This document shows, piece by piece, positions 5,270-13,699 of a stretch of 13,865 nt of DNA (its first letter is position 1; each line of letters begins with the position of its first letter). The notes beneath the pieces were generated by a model, which searched no databases, was not told the origin of the DNA, and was given only the letters and a program-made list of their open reading frames with translations. The position numbers and the translations under genes were made by a program. Source of the stretch: Geobacter sp. UBA5608 (GTDB taxonomy: Bacteria; Desulfobacterota; Desulfuromonadia; Geobacterales; Pseudopelobacteraceae); contig DIKW01000061.1 in assembly GCA_002424705.1 (NCBI GenBank), positions 18,990 to 32,854 on the forward strand. The letters run 5' to 3'.

Positions 5270-8200
5270 GCTTCCTGGGCGGTAGCCAGGGTTTCGGCCG
5301 TGGCGGCATTGACCGGCAACGTCACCAGCAGTCGGTGGTCGGGGGTGAACTGGTAACGTCGGGGCTCCTGACGAATCAGGTCTATCAGTAGCTCAGGATT
5401 GACCGGCGTGGCGGAATGGAAGCTGAAGGCCAGCCGCTTGCCGTCTGATTCGATCTTGTTGATCTTGAGCCGTTTCAGGCTGATCCGTAGCTGCATGATC
5501 TGGCCCAGGGTGGTGATCGGCTGGGGGGGGCGACCGTAGCGGTCGGTCATTTCGCTGAGAGTCTCGGCCACCTCGTCGTCGGACTCGGCCTGGACCAGTC
5601 GTTTGTACAGCACCAGCCGCTGGTTGGTGTCCGGCACGTAGTTCTCCGGGATGAAGGCCGGTATTGCCAGGTTGATCTCTGGCTCGCAGCGCTCTTCGAG
5701 GGTCTCCCCCTTCAGCTGGGCAATCGCTTCTTCCAGCAGTTGGTTGTAGTACTCAAAGCCGATGTCGGCCACCGCTCCGGACTGGCGTGGCCCCAGCAGG
5801 TCGCCGGCGCCGCGCAGTTCCAGGTCATGGGTGGCGATCCGGAAGCCGGCGCCCAGCTCGGTGATTTCCTGAATGATCTTGAGTCGTTCGCGGGCATCCT
5901 GACTGATGGCCGATTGGCCGGGGATCAGCAGGTAGGCCTCGCCACGCACCGTGGAACGGCCAATGCGCCCGCGTAGCTGGTACAGCTGGGACAGACCGTA
6001 GGTATCGGCCCGGTCGACGATCATGGTGTTGGCCCGGGGGATGTCCAGGCCGGATTCGATGATGGTGGTGCAAAGCAGCAGGTTGGTCTGGCCGTGCATG
6101 AAGCCCAGCATCACCTTTTCCAGCTCCTTTTCCTCCATCTGGCCGTGGGCCACGGCGATGCGGGCCTCGGGTACCAGCCGCCGCAGCCGTTCCGCAACCA
6201 GGCCGATACTCTGCACCCGATTGTGGACGAAGAACACCTGCCCATCTCGCTGCAGCTCGCGCAGGATAGCCTCGCGCACCAGCTCATCGGTGTCCCGCGC
6301 CACCACGGTGCGGATCGCCTGGCGGTCAACCGGCGGGGTATCGATGATCGACAGGTCGCGGATACCCATCATCGACATATGCAGGGTACGGGGGATCGGC
6401 GTGGCGGTGAGGGTCATGATGTCCACGCTGGCCCGGTACTGTTTGAGTCGGTCCTTGTCCTTGACCCCGAAACGTTGTTCCTCATCCACGATCAACAGCC
6501 CCAGGTCCTTGAAGCTGACGTCCCTTTGCAGCAGGCGGTGGGTGCCGATGATGATGTCGATCTCTCCTTTTTTGACCCGCTCCAGGATTAGCTTCTGTTC
6601 GGCTGTCGTGCGGAAGCGGGAGAGCATCTCCACCGTGACCGGATGGTCCTTGAGGCGGCCGCTGAAGGTCTCGAAATGCTGCTGGGCCAGGATGGTGGTG
6701 GGTACCAGCACCGCCACCTGCTTGCCGTCCAGCACCGCTTTAAAGGCCCCGCGCAGGGCGACTTCCGTCTTGCCGTAGCCCACGTCGCCGCATACCAGGC
6801 GGTCCATGGGGCGGGAGTGCTGCATGTCGGCCAGCACGTCCATGATGGCCGTGAGCTGGTCGGGGGTTTCCTCCCAGGGAAAGGTGGCCTCGAATTCGCG
6901 GAACAGCTCATCAGGGGGCGAGAAGGCGAAGCCCTGCGATGCCTGACGTTTGGCGTAGATCTCCAGCAGCTCGGCGGCCAGCTCTTCCACCGCCTTCCTG
7001 GCCTTGCTGCGGGTCTTCTCCCAGCCGGTGCCGCCCAGTTTGGCGGCGTGGGGCTGGGACCCCTCGCCACCCACATAGCGTTGCACAAGTCCCAGCCGGT
7101 CGATCGGCAGGTAGAGCTTGTCGTTGCCGGCGTATTCCAGCAGCAGGAAATCGCCCTCAACGGCTCCCATTTTGAGATGCTGCAGGCCGCGGTAGATGCC
7201 AATGCCGTGGTCGATATGCACCATGGCATCGCCCGGTTTCAACTCTGCCAACGAGGCCATGATCTGCTTGCTGCGCAGGGCGCTGACGCCGCTCTTGCGG
7301 CGGACCCGCTTGCCGAACAGTTCCTCCTCAGCGATCAGAGCCAGCTTGAGTTCGGGTAGGCGACAGCCGCGGGACAGGTCGCCCAGGGTCAGGCCGATAC
7401 CTTCGGCTGCGGCCAGTTGCCAGGCCTCTTCCAGCCCTTCGGCAATCGTGGCCGGTAAACGGATGTCGTACGGCTCCAGCAGGCTGCGTAGGCGTTCGGC
7501 CTGGGATGGTTGGTGGCAGGCGATGATGCAACGCCAACCGGACGCCTGCCATGCCTTGATGCGTGCCGCCACACCCTGCAGGGCGTGGTCATGGTCGCGG
7601 CCCACACTGATACGGAGGTCGTTGTTGTTTTCGCAGCTGATGGGCAGCACCTGGTTTGCCGGGGTATCGTTGCTCACTGCCAGCAGTGGCAGCTCTATCC
7701 GTTGCTGGTGCGCCAGCAGTCCGGCCAATTCATCCGGGGTCAGGTAGAGTTCGCTGGGCTGCGGGTACAGTCGTCCGTCGCTGTGGGCCTTTTCGGTGCC
7801 CAGCAACAGATCGCTGGCTTGCTGCTGGCCGGATTGCTCAAACCCCGCCGGATCGACCAGCACCAACAGCGGAGCGTCCAGATAGTCGAAAACGGTCTCC
7901 AAGCCTGGATGAAACAGGGGCTGCAGGTACTCTACTCCCTCCGGGAAGACGCTGCCTTGCAGTTCGTCCGCCAGCAGCCGCCGCCGGTCGGCCGGCAGGT
8001 CCAACTCGTCGGCCCGCGCCTTGAGCCGTGGCAGAAATGCAGCCAGCACTTCAGGGGTCAGCACCAGCTCCCGTGAGGGCAGTAGGGTCAGTCGTTCCAA
8101 TGGATCCAGCGAACGTTGGCTCAAGGGGTCAAAGCTGCGCAGGGTCTCAATGGTGTCACCGAACAGTTCGATCCGCACCGGGCGGGGTTGTGAGGGGGGG

Positions 8201-8745
8201 TACAGATCGATGATGCCGCCCCGCACAGCACAACTGCCCCACTCCTCAACCAGCGGCGTCGGGTTGTAACCGAGTCGTACCAGTTGCGCCATGAACAGGT
8301 CGCGGTCCAGTTCGTCGCCGGGGGACAGGGCACAGGCAACGTTGCCTAATACCGAACGGGGTATAATCCGTTGCATGAGCGCCGGCAGAGGGGTTACCAC
8401 CACGGCTGGGCCGCCCTGCTGCAGCCGCAAGAGCGTTTCAAGGCGGGCAGCGCTGATGTCGGCAAGTGGTGAGCTTACGCTGAAGGGTAGCCCATCCCAG
8501 GCAGGGAATGTGGCCAGCTGGGGTGTTTTGCAGAACAACAGTTCCCGGGTCAGCTCATCTGCGGTGGACTGGCTGGTTGTCACCACCAGCAGCTGCCGTT
8601 TGGTGCTGAGGGCGAGCTCTGCGATGACCAGGGCCGGCGCGCTACCGCAGAGGCCGCTCAGTACCAGGGGTGACAAGCCGCCGGCAAGGAGCTGGTGCAG
8701 AGGATGGTCAGTGTAGAACTGGGTAGGACGTGATGGCAACGGCAT
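5248..8745 (-). CDS. mfd: Transcription-repair coupling factor Mfd
   Basis: Mfd is an ATP-dependent DNA translocase that pushes stalled RNA polymerase off damaged template and recruits UvrA to start transcription-coupled excision repair. The 1165-residue product is full length for the family. It has an N-terminal UvrB-homology region (about 1-350), including RGGIIDLYPP (175-184), and an RNA-polymerase-interacting CarD-like domain (about 500-595, PGDAMVHIDHGIGIYRG). The RecG-like translocase has Walker A GDVGYGKTE (653-661), the DEEQ box (754-757), TATPIPRT (780-787) and QLRGRIGR (923-930). The C-terminal TRCF domain is at about 1010-1120. ATG at 8745 lies only 14 bases after the upstream gene's stop. 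The bases between (CTTCAGACTTACCC) hold no recognisable Shine-Dalgarno sequence, so translation is probably coupled to that gene. An eight-C homopolymer within the C-terminal coding region (5523-5530) leaves the frame intact. Confidence 0.98.
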   Translation of the reverse strand: MPLPSRPTQFYTDHPLHQLLAGGLSPLVLSGLCGSAPALVIAELALSTKRQLLVVTTSQSTADELTRELLFCKTPQLATFPAWDGLPFSVSSPLADISAARLETLLRLQQGGPAVVVTPLPALMQRIIPRSVLGNVACALSPGDELDRDLFMAQLVRLGYNPTPLVEEWGSCAVRGGIIDLYPPSQPRPVRIELFGDTIETLRSFDPLSQRSLDPLERLTLLPSRELVLTPEVLAAFLPRLKARADELDLPADRRRLLADELQGSVFPEGVEYLQPLFHPGLETVFDYLDAPLLVLVDPAGFEQSGQQQASDLLLGTEKAHSDGRLYPQPSELYLTPDELAGLLAHQQRIELPLLAVSNDTPANQVLPISCENNNDLRISVGRDHDHALQGVAARIKAWQASGWRCIIACHQPSQAERLRSLLEPYDIRLPATIAEGLEEAWQLAAAEGIGLTLGDLSRGCRLPELKLALIAEEELFGKRVRRKSGVSALRSKQIMASLAELKPGDAMVHIDHGIGIYRGLQHLKMGAVEGDFLLLEYAGNDKLYLPIDRLGLVQRYVGGEGSQPHAAKLGGTGWEKTRSKARKAVEELAAELLEIYAKRQASQGFAFSPPDELFREFEATFPWEETPDQLTAIMDVLADMQHSRPMDRLVCGDVGYGKTEVALRGAFKAVLDGKQVAVLVPTTILAQQHFETFSGRLKDHPVTVEMLSRFRTTAEQKLILERVKKGEIDIIIGTHRLLQRDVSFKDLGLLIVDEEQRFGVKDKDRLKQYRASVDIMTLTATPIPRTLHMSMMGIRDLSIIDTPPVDRQAIRTVVARDTDELVREAILRELQRDGQVFFVHNRVQSIGLVAERLRRLVPEARIAVAHGQMEEKELEKVMLGFMHGQTNLLLCTTIIESGLDIPRANTMIVDRADTYGLSQLYQLRGRIGRSTVRGEAYLLIPGQSAISQDARERLKIIQEITELGAGFRIATHDLELRGAGDLLGPRQSGAVADIGFEYYNQLLEEAIAQLKGETLEERCEPEINLAIPAFIPENYVPDTNQRLVLYKRLVQAESDDEVAETLSEMTDRYGRPPQPITTLGQIMQLRISLKRLKINKIESDGKRLAFSFHSATPVNPELLIDLIRQEPRRYQFTPDHRLLVTLPVNAATAETLATAQEALLRLTA

Positions 8746-8759
8746 GGGTAAGTCTGAAG

Positions 8760-9329
8760 TTACTCGTTACTCGGTTTGTGTTTCAGGCCGGCCTTGATTT
8801 TGGGTTTGCCGTCTTCCACCACCACCCGAAACTGAATGTCGCTGGATCCCAGTTTTTGGGCCAGCACCGGGCGTTGCTTCTCTAGGGTAGCGGCCAGTTG
8901 CTCGCGGCTCATGGCGGCAGTGAGATGACAGTGGCGGGATGCTTCCTGTAATTCAGTATAGATCCGTTCGATCTCCTGCTCCTGGGGGGAACGTTGTGGT
9001 TTTGATGGCGTTGCCGCCGTGCTGGCGCGTTGCCCCTCATGCAGCTTGGCCCGGAAGCGGTCGCGGGAGTAACGGCCCTCCTCGATCTCACGCAGAATCC
9101 GGTTCCAATGCTGGCGGTAGCTGCTCAGGCGAGCCACCAGATTGTTGTAACGATGCTTGTACATCGTATTGGTGATCGGGGTGGTGGCGTAGCGGCGCGC
9201 CAGTTTTTCCACCTCCTCCAACTGCTTGAGAGGTTCGCGTTTTTCCAGGCCGATGAAGTATTGCTCGTAGCTGGTGATCAGCTCCTTCAGTCGGGCTTCG
9301 AATATGAGCAGGTCTTCGGCGATTCCCAT
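8760..9329 (-). CDS. Small helical protein resembling the MXAN_5187 C-terminal domain family, upstream of mfd
   Basis: The 189-residue product has no signal peptide or membrane segment. The first 95 residues are highly charged and helical, probably coiled coil (FEARLKELITSYEQYFIG, then YNNLVARLSSYRQHWNRILR). A polar Pro/Ser linker (about 101-117) precedes a second helix and a short C-terminal unit with FRVVVEDGKPKIKAGLK (167-183). Both parts recall the deltaproteobacterial family annotated as MXAN_5187 C-terminal domain, whose function I do not know. ATG at 9329 is chosen: AGAGAGA lies just upstream and the promoter at 9364-9392 places the transcript start near 9357. A longer reading from 9437 would start upstream of that promoter and inside the glmU promoter, adding 36 unlikely residues. 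Sharing a transcript with mfd 14 bases downstream hints at an Mfd- or RNA-polymerase-related role, but this is guilt by association only. Confidence 0.8.
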   Translation of the reverse strand: MGIAEDLLIFEARLKELITSYEQYFIGLEKREPLKQLEEVEKLARRYATTPITNTMYKHRYNNLVARLSSYRQHWNRILREIEEGRYSRDRFRAKLHEGQRASTAATPSKPQRSPQEQEIERIYTELQEASRHCHLTAAMSREQLAATLEKQRPVLAQKLGSSDIQFRVVVEDGKPKIKAGLKHKPSNE

Positions 9330-9363
9330 AATCTCTCTGAAAAATCTAATAATTTCAGCGGGC

Positions 9364-9392
9364 ACTATAGGGTGAAAAAGGGCGTCTGTAAA
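9364..9392 (-). promoter_or_regulatory. Sigma-70 promoter for the MXAN_5187-like gene and mfd
   Basis: On the minus strand, TTTACA (9392-9387) and TATAGT (9369-9364) are separated by 17 bases. Each box matches consensus at five of six positions. The predicted transcript starts near 9357, leaving about 27 bases before the ATG at 9329. This position helps exclude the longer upstream start of that gene. Confidence 0.7.
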
Positions 9393-9414
9393 GTATTTCC
9401 AGCAACATGTCTGC

Positions 9415-9443
9415 TTGACGGTGGCGACGCTGATCATTACAAT
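9415..9443 (+). promoter_or_regulatory. Sigma-70 promoter for glmU-uvrA
   Basis: TTGACG (9415-9420) and TACAAT (9438-9443) are 17 bases apart, each five of six to consensus. Initiation near 9450 would leave about 26 bases before the glmU ATG at 9476, including the strong AGGAG at 9465-9469. A small inverted repeat, TACGT-TACT-ACGTA (9446-9459), covers the predicted start site and could be an operator or chance. The promoter lies back to back with the minus-strand one; 22 bases separate the two -35 boxes. Confidence 0.72.
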
Positions 9444-9475
9444 TATACGTTACTACGTAATTTTAGGAGTGATCC

Positions 9476-10849
9476 ATGTCGAAGATCGCCGCCCTGATCC
9501 TGGCTGCCGGTAAGGGGACCCGTATGAAATCAGACCGGATCAAGGTGCTGCATGAGGTGGCCGGTCGGCCGATGGTGCGGTGGCCCCTGGCCGCCGCCCG
9601 GGAGGCCGGTGCCGAGGAGCTGGTGGTGGTGGTGGGACACCAGGCTGAACAGGTCCGGGAGTGGTTGAACGACGAGACCGGGCTGCGTATCGCCCTGCAG
9701 GAGGAGCAGCTGGGCACCGGGCACGCGGTGGCCTGCGGGCTGCCGGCGCTTAGCGGAGGCGGCACGACGGTGCTGATTCTGTGTGGCGACACCCCACTCT
9801 TGACCGGCGCCACGTTACAGGGTCTGGTAGCAGCCCATCATGCGTCTAAGGCGGCGGTGACGGTGCTGACCGCCAGGTTGGCTGACCCGTTGGGCTATGG
9901 ACGTATCGTGCGGGACAGCGCAGGCCGGGTGCAACGGATCGTCGAGCAGAAGGACGCCACGCCTGAGGAGGCCGCCATCAGCGAGGTGAACAGCGGCATC
10001 TATTGTATGGAGCTTGATTTTCTTAAGGCCCACATCGGCAGCCTGGGTAGTGACAACGCCCAGAACGAGTATTATCTGACCGACCTGGTGGCGATTGCCG
10101 TCTCTGAACAGCGTGGGTGCGTTGCCGTGGTGGCGGATGACGCCCAGGAGATCATGGGGGTTAATGACCGGCTGCAGTTGGCCGATGCCGCCAAGATACT
10201 GCGACGACGGATCAATGATCGTCTTATGCAGGACGGTGTGACCCTGATCGATCCGCAGCAGACGTATATCGATGCCGGTGTGGTGATCGGCGCCGACACC
10301 GAGATCTGGCCCGGCTGTGTGTTGCGGGGGAAGACGGTCATTGGCAAGGGCTGTCTGCTGGAGAGCAATGTGCAGGTCTGCGATTGCACCTTGGGTGCCA
10401 ACGTCCACCTCAAAAGCGGTAGTGTGCTTACTGAAGCGGTGTTGCATGACGACGTGGCGGTGGGGCCGATGGCCCACTTGCGGCCCGGCACCGTGCTGCA
10501 CGACCAGGTCAAGATCGGCAACTTTGTTGAAACCAAGAAGGCGGTGCTGGGCAAGGGCAGCAAGGCCTCACACCTGACCTATCTGGGTGACGCTGAGCTA
10601 GGCCAGGAGGTGAATGTGGGCTGCGGCACCATCACCTGCAACTATGACGGCGTCAACAAACACAAGACCGTGATCGGCGATAATGTTTTTGTGGGCAGCG
10701 ACGTGCAGCTGGTGGCCCCGGTGACCGTCGGCAGCGGGGCACTGATCGCAGCCGGCACCACCGTTACCCGGGATGTCCCCCCCGATTCGCTGGCCATTGC
10801 CCGCACCCCCCAGGTCAACAAAGAGGGCTGGTGTCTGCAGAAGAAGTGA
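9476..10849 (+). CDS. glmU: Bifunctional GlmU: glucosamine-1-phosphate acetyltransferase / GlcNAc-1-phosphate uridylyltransferase
   Basis: GlmU acetylates glucosamine-1-phosphate with acetyl-CoA, then joins GlcNAc-1-phosphate to UTP. The UDP-GlcNAc product feeds peptidoglycan and lipopolysaccharide synthesis in the cytoplasm. The 457-residue length is normal. The uridylyltransferase half has LILAAGKGTRMKSD (7-20), QLGTGHA (78-84), CGDTPL (103-108), NSGIY (172-176) and GVNDR (228-232). The left-handed beta-helix acetyltransferase half (about 253-457) has hexapeptide repeats, LRPG (335-338), SHLTYLGDAE with the probable catalytic His366, and NVGCGTITCNYDG (380-392). The ATG at 9476 has AGGAG six bases upstream. 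In many bacteria glmS lies next to glmU; here the next gene is uvrA, 39 bases downstream with no terminator between them, so the two are probably cotranscribed. Confidence 0.98.
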   Translation: MSKIAALILAAGKGTRMKSDRIKVLHEVAGRPMVRWPLAAAREAGAEELVVVVGHQAEQVREWLNDETGLRIALQEEQLGTGHAVACGLPALSGGGTTVLILCGDTPLLTGATLQGLVAAHHASKAAVTVLTARLADPLGYGRIVRDSAGRVQRIVEQKDATPEEAAISEVNSGIYCMELDFLKAHIGSLGSDNAQNEYYLTDLVAIAVSEQRGCVAVVADDAQEIMGVNDRLQLADAAKILRRRINDRLMQDGVTLIDPQQTYIDAGVVIGADTEIWPGCVLRGKTVIGKGCLLESNVQVCDCTLGANVHLKSGSVLTEAVLHDDVAVGPMAHLRPGTVLHDQVKIGNFVETKKAVLGKGSKASHLTYLGDAELGQEVNVGCGTITCNYDGVNKHKTVIGDNVFVGSDVQLVAPVTVGSGALIAAGTTVTRDVPPDSLAIARTPQVNKEGWCLQKK

Positions 10850-10888
10850 TTTCCTGCGAGCTGCTTGTGAAAGGTGCGCTGACAGTAT

Positions 10889-13699
10889 ATGTCCCATGAA
10901 TTCATCACCATAAAGGGTGCCTGCGAGCATAACCTGAAATGTATCGACGTGACCATCCCCCGCGACAAGCTGGTGGTGATCACCGGTCTGTCCGGTTCCG
11001 GCAAGTCGACACTGGCCTTCGATACTATCTACGCCGAAGGTCAGCGTCGTTACGTCGAGTCGCTCTCGGCCTATGCCCGACAGTTTCTGGAGCAGATGGA
11101 AAAGCCGGATGTGGAGTCGATCGAAGGGTTATCGCCGGCCATCTCTATCGAGCAGAAGACCACCTCCCGCAACCCGCGCTCTACGGTCGGCACCGTAACC
11201 GAGATCTATGATTACCTACGTCTGCTGTTCGCCCGGATCGGCCAGCCCCACTGCCATGAATGTGGCAAGCCGATCACCGCCCAGACGGTCTCCCAGATGG
11301 TGGATAGGATCATGGCCTTGCCGGAGGGGACCAAGCTGCAGCTGCTGGCCCCGATGATCCGCGGCCGCAAGGGCGAGTATAAGAAGGAGTTGCAGCAGCT
11401 GCGCAAGGAAGGCTTCACCCGAGTGGTGGTGGATGGCGTGGCGCTGGAGCTGTCCGATGAGATTGAGCTGGACAAGAAGAAGAAACACGATATCGAGATT
11501 GTGGTTGACCGGGTGGTGGTCAAGGAGGGGATTGGGCGTCGCCTGGCAGACTCGCTGGAGACAGCCCTGGGCCATGCCGACGGTCTGGTGGTGGCCCAGA
11601 TCGTAGACGGTGAACGGCTGACCTTCTCGGAAAAGTTTGCCTGCACCGACTGCGGCATCTCCTACCCCGAGATTGCGCCGCGCATGTTTTCCTTCAATAA
11701 CCCCTACGGCGCCTGCCCTGATTGCACCGGTCTCGGTACCCGCATGTATTTTGATGCCGAACTGGTGGTGCCCAACCCCGATCTTTCGATCCGCGAGGGG
11801 GCCATCGTGCCGTGGGAAAAGCGGCTTTCGGGCTGGTATCACCTGACCCTGGAGGCGCTGGCCAAGGCCTATAAATTCGACATCACCACCCCCTTCAAGG
11901 AGCTGCCGCCCAAGGCCCAACAGGTGATCCTGCACGGTTCCCGCGGAGAGCAGGTGGAGTTCTGGTGGGAGGAGCATGGCCGCCGTCACACCTACCACAA
12001 GGAGTTCGAGGGGGTACTCAACAACCTGGAGCGCCGTTACCGCGAGACCGATTCAGATGCGACTCGGGAAGAGTTAGAAAAGTACATGAACGTGATGCCC
12101 TGCCCCACCTGCCACGGGGCGCGGCTCAAAAAAGAGGCGCTGCATATCCTGGTGGGGGGACAGAATATCCAGCAGGTGACCGCTCTGCCGATTCGTGATT
12201 GTCTGACGTTTTTTGACGCCCTCGTACTGTCCGAGAAGGAGCAGGAGATCGCTCGCCGTATTCTGAAAGAGATTCGCGAACGGCTTGGTTTCCTGGTGAA
12301 TGTCGGCCTGGAGTACCTCTCGTTGGACCGTACTTCCGGCACCCTGTCCGGCGGCGAGGGACAGCGGATCAGGCTGGCCACTCAGATCGGATCAAGCCTG
12401 GTGGGGGTGTTGTATATCCTGGACGAGCCGTCCATCGGCCTGCATCAGCGGGATAACGAGCGGTTGCTGGACACGTTGCGGCACCTGCGGGATATCGGTA
12501 ATACCGTGCTGGTGGTGGAGCATGACGAGGACACCATCCTGGCCGCCGATCATGTTCTGGATATGGGACCAGGGGCCGGTGTCCACGGCGGCGAGGTAGT
12601 GGCCCAGGGCACGCCCCAGGAGATCATGGCCAATCCGACCTCGTTGACCGGCCGTTATCTGTCCGGAGAACTGGTTATACCGGTGCCGAAGAAACGGCGT
12701 AAGCCGGAGCGGCATATCACCGTGATCGGCGCTGCAGAGAACAACCTGAAGGGTATCGATGTGGATATTCCGTTGGGTGTGATGACCTGTGTGACTGGCG
12801 TCTCCGGTTCCGGCAAATCAACCTTGGTTATCGATACCCTGCACAAGGTTCTGTCACAGCGACTGTATCGCAGCCGTGAAAAGGCCGGGGCAGTGCGTGA
12901 AATCCGTGGGCTCGAGTACCTCGACAAGGTGATCAACATCGATCAGTCGCCCATTGGTCGCACCCCCCGCAGTAATCCGGCCACCTATACCGGGGTGTTT
13001 GGCGACATCCGCGATCTGTTTGCCAATCTGCCGGAATCGAAGCTGCGGGGCTACAAGCCGGGGCGCTACTCGTTCAATGTCAAGGGCGGCCGTTGCGAGG
13101 CCTGTTCCGGCGACGGTATCATAAAGATCGAGATGCACTTCCTGCCGGACGTTTTTGTGACCTGTGATGTCTGTCACGGCGCCCGCTACAACCGCGAGAC
13201 TCTCGAGGTGCACTACAAGGGCAAATCGATCGCTGATCTGCTCAACATGACGGTGGAGCAGGCCCTGGAGTTCCTGGGGGCGATCCCCCGCATCAAGAAC
13301 AAGCTCAAAACCCTGGTTGAGGTGGGGCTGGGCTATATCACCCTGGGTCAATCGGCCACCACCCTGTCCGGTGGCGAGGCACAGCGGGTCAAGCTGTCCA
13401 AGGAGTTGTCCCGCCGCGCCACCGGGCGCACGATCTACATCCTGGACGAGCCGACCACCGGTCTGCATTTCGCCGATATCGCCAAACTGCTGGATGTGCT
13501 GCACCGCCTGGTGGATGCCGGCAATACCATTGTGATCATCGAGCATAACCTGGATGTGATCAAAACCAGTGACTGGATCATCGATCTGGGGCCAGAAGGT
13601 GGCGACCGGGGTGGTCAGATCGTGGCAGCCGGCACGCCGGAGCAGGTGGCCAAGGTCACCAAGTCCTATACTGGTAAATTCCTTAGGAAACTACTATGA
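10889..13699 (+). CDS. uvrA: UvrABC excinuclease subunit A (UvrA)
   Basis: UvrA is the ABC-type ATPase that, with UvrB, finds bulky DNA lesions in nucleotide excision repair. It also receives damage sites from Mfd. The 936-residue protein is full length. The first ATPase has Walker A GLSGSGKST (33-41), signature LSGGE (486-490) and Walker B ILDEPSIGLH (510-519). The second has GVSGSGKST (637-645), LSGGEAQR (826-833) and ILDEPTTGLH (851-860). Zinc-binding cysteine pairs are present at 252/255 with 276/279 and at 736/739 with 759/762. Extra CxxC pairs occur at 122-125 and 405-408. ATG at 10889 gives the usual UvrA N-terminus. AAGG lies 14 bases upstream, a rather long spacing, so initiation may be modest or coupled. 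I see no convincing promoter or LexA-like palindrome in the 39-base gap, so expression probably depends on the glmU promoter. The stop overlaps the next start by ATGA. Confidence 0.98.
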   Translation: MSHEFITIKGACEHNLKCIDVTIPRDKLVVITGLSGSGKSTLAFDTIYAEGQRRYVESLSAYARQFLEQMEKPDVESIEGLSPAISIEQKTTSRNPRSTVGTVTEIYDYLRLLFARIGQPHCHECGKPITAQTVSQMVDRIMALPEGTKLQLLAPMIRGRKGEYKKELQQLRKEGFTRVVVDGVALELSDEIELDKKKKHDIEIVVDRVVVKEGIGRRLADSLETALGHADGLVVAQIVDGERLTFSEKFACTDCGISYPEIAPRMFSFNNPYGACPDCTGLGTRMYFDAELVVPNPDLSIREGAIVPWEKRLSGWYHLTLEALAKAYKFDITTPFKELPPKAQQVILHGSRGEQVEFWWEEHGRRHTYHKEFEGVLNNLERRYRETDSDATREELEKYMNVMPCPTCHGARLKKEALHILVGGQNIQQVTALPIRDCLTFFDALVLSEKEQEIARRILKEIRERLGFLVNVGLEYLSLDRTSGTLSGGEGQRIRLATQIGSSLVGVLYILDEPSIGLHQRDNERLLDTLRHLRDIGNTVLVVEHDEDTILAADHVLDMGPGAGVHGGEVVAQGTPQEIMANPTSLTGRYLSGELVIPVPKKRRKPERHITVIGAAENNLKGIDVDIPLGVMTCVTGVSGSGKSTLVIDTLHKVLSQRLYRSREKAGAVREIRGLEYLDKVINIDQSPIGRTPRSNPATYTGVFGDIRDLFANLPESKLRGYKPGRYSFNVKGGRCEACSGDGIIKIEMHFLPDVFVTCDVCHGARYNRETLEVHYKGKSIADLLNMTVEQALEFLGAIPRIKNKLKTLVEVGLGYITLGQSATTLSGGEAQRVKLSKELSRRATGRTIYILDEPTTGLHFADIAKLLDVLHRLVDAGNTIVIIEHNLDVIKTSDWIIDLGPEGGDRGGQIVAAGTPEQVAKVTKSYTGKFLRKLL

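Noticed and set aside
9330..9437. Upstream ATG extension of the MXAN_5187-like protein
   Set aside because: The extra 36 codons lie over both divergent promoters and upstream of the predicted transcript start, and the added residues look non-coding.
10865..10891. TTGTGA and TATATG near the uvrA start as a promoter
   Set aside because: The spacer is only 15 bases and the -10 would overlap the start codon, so the transcript would begin inside the gene.
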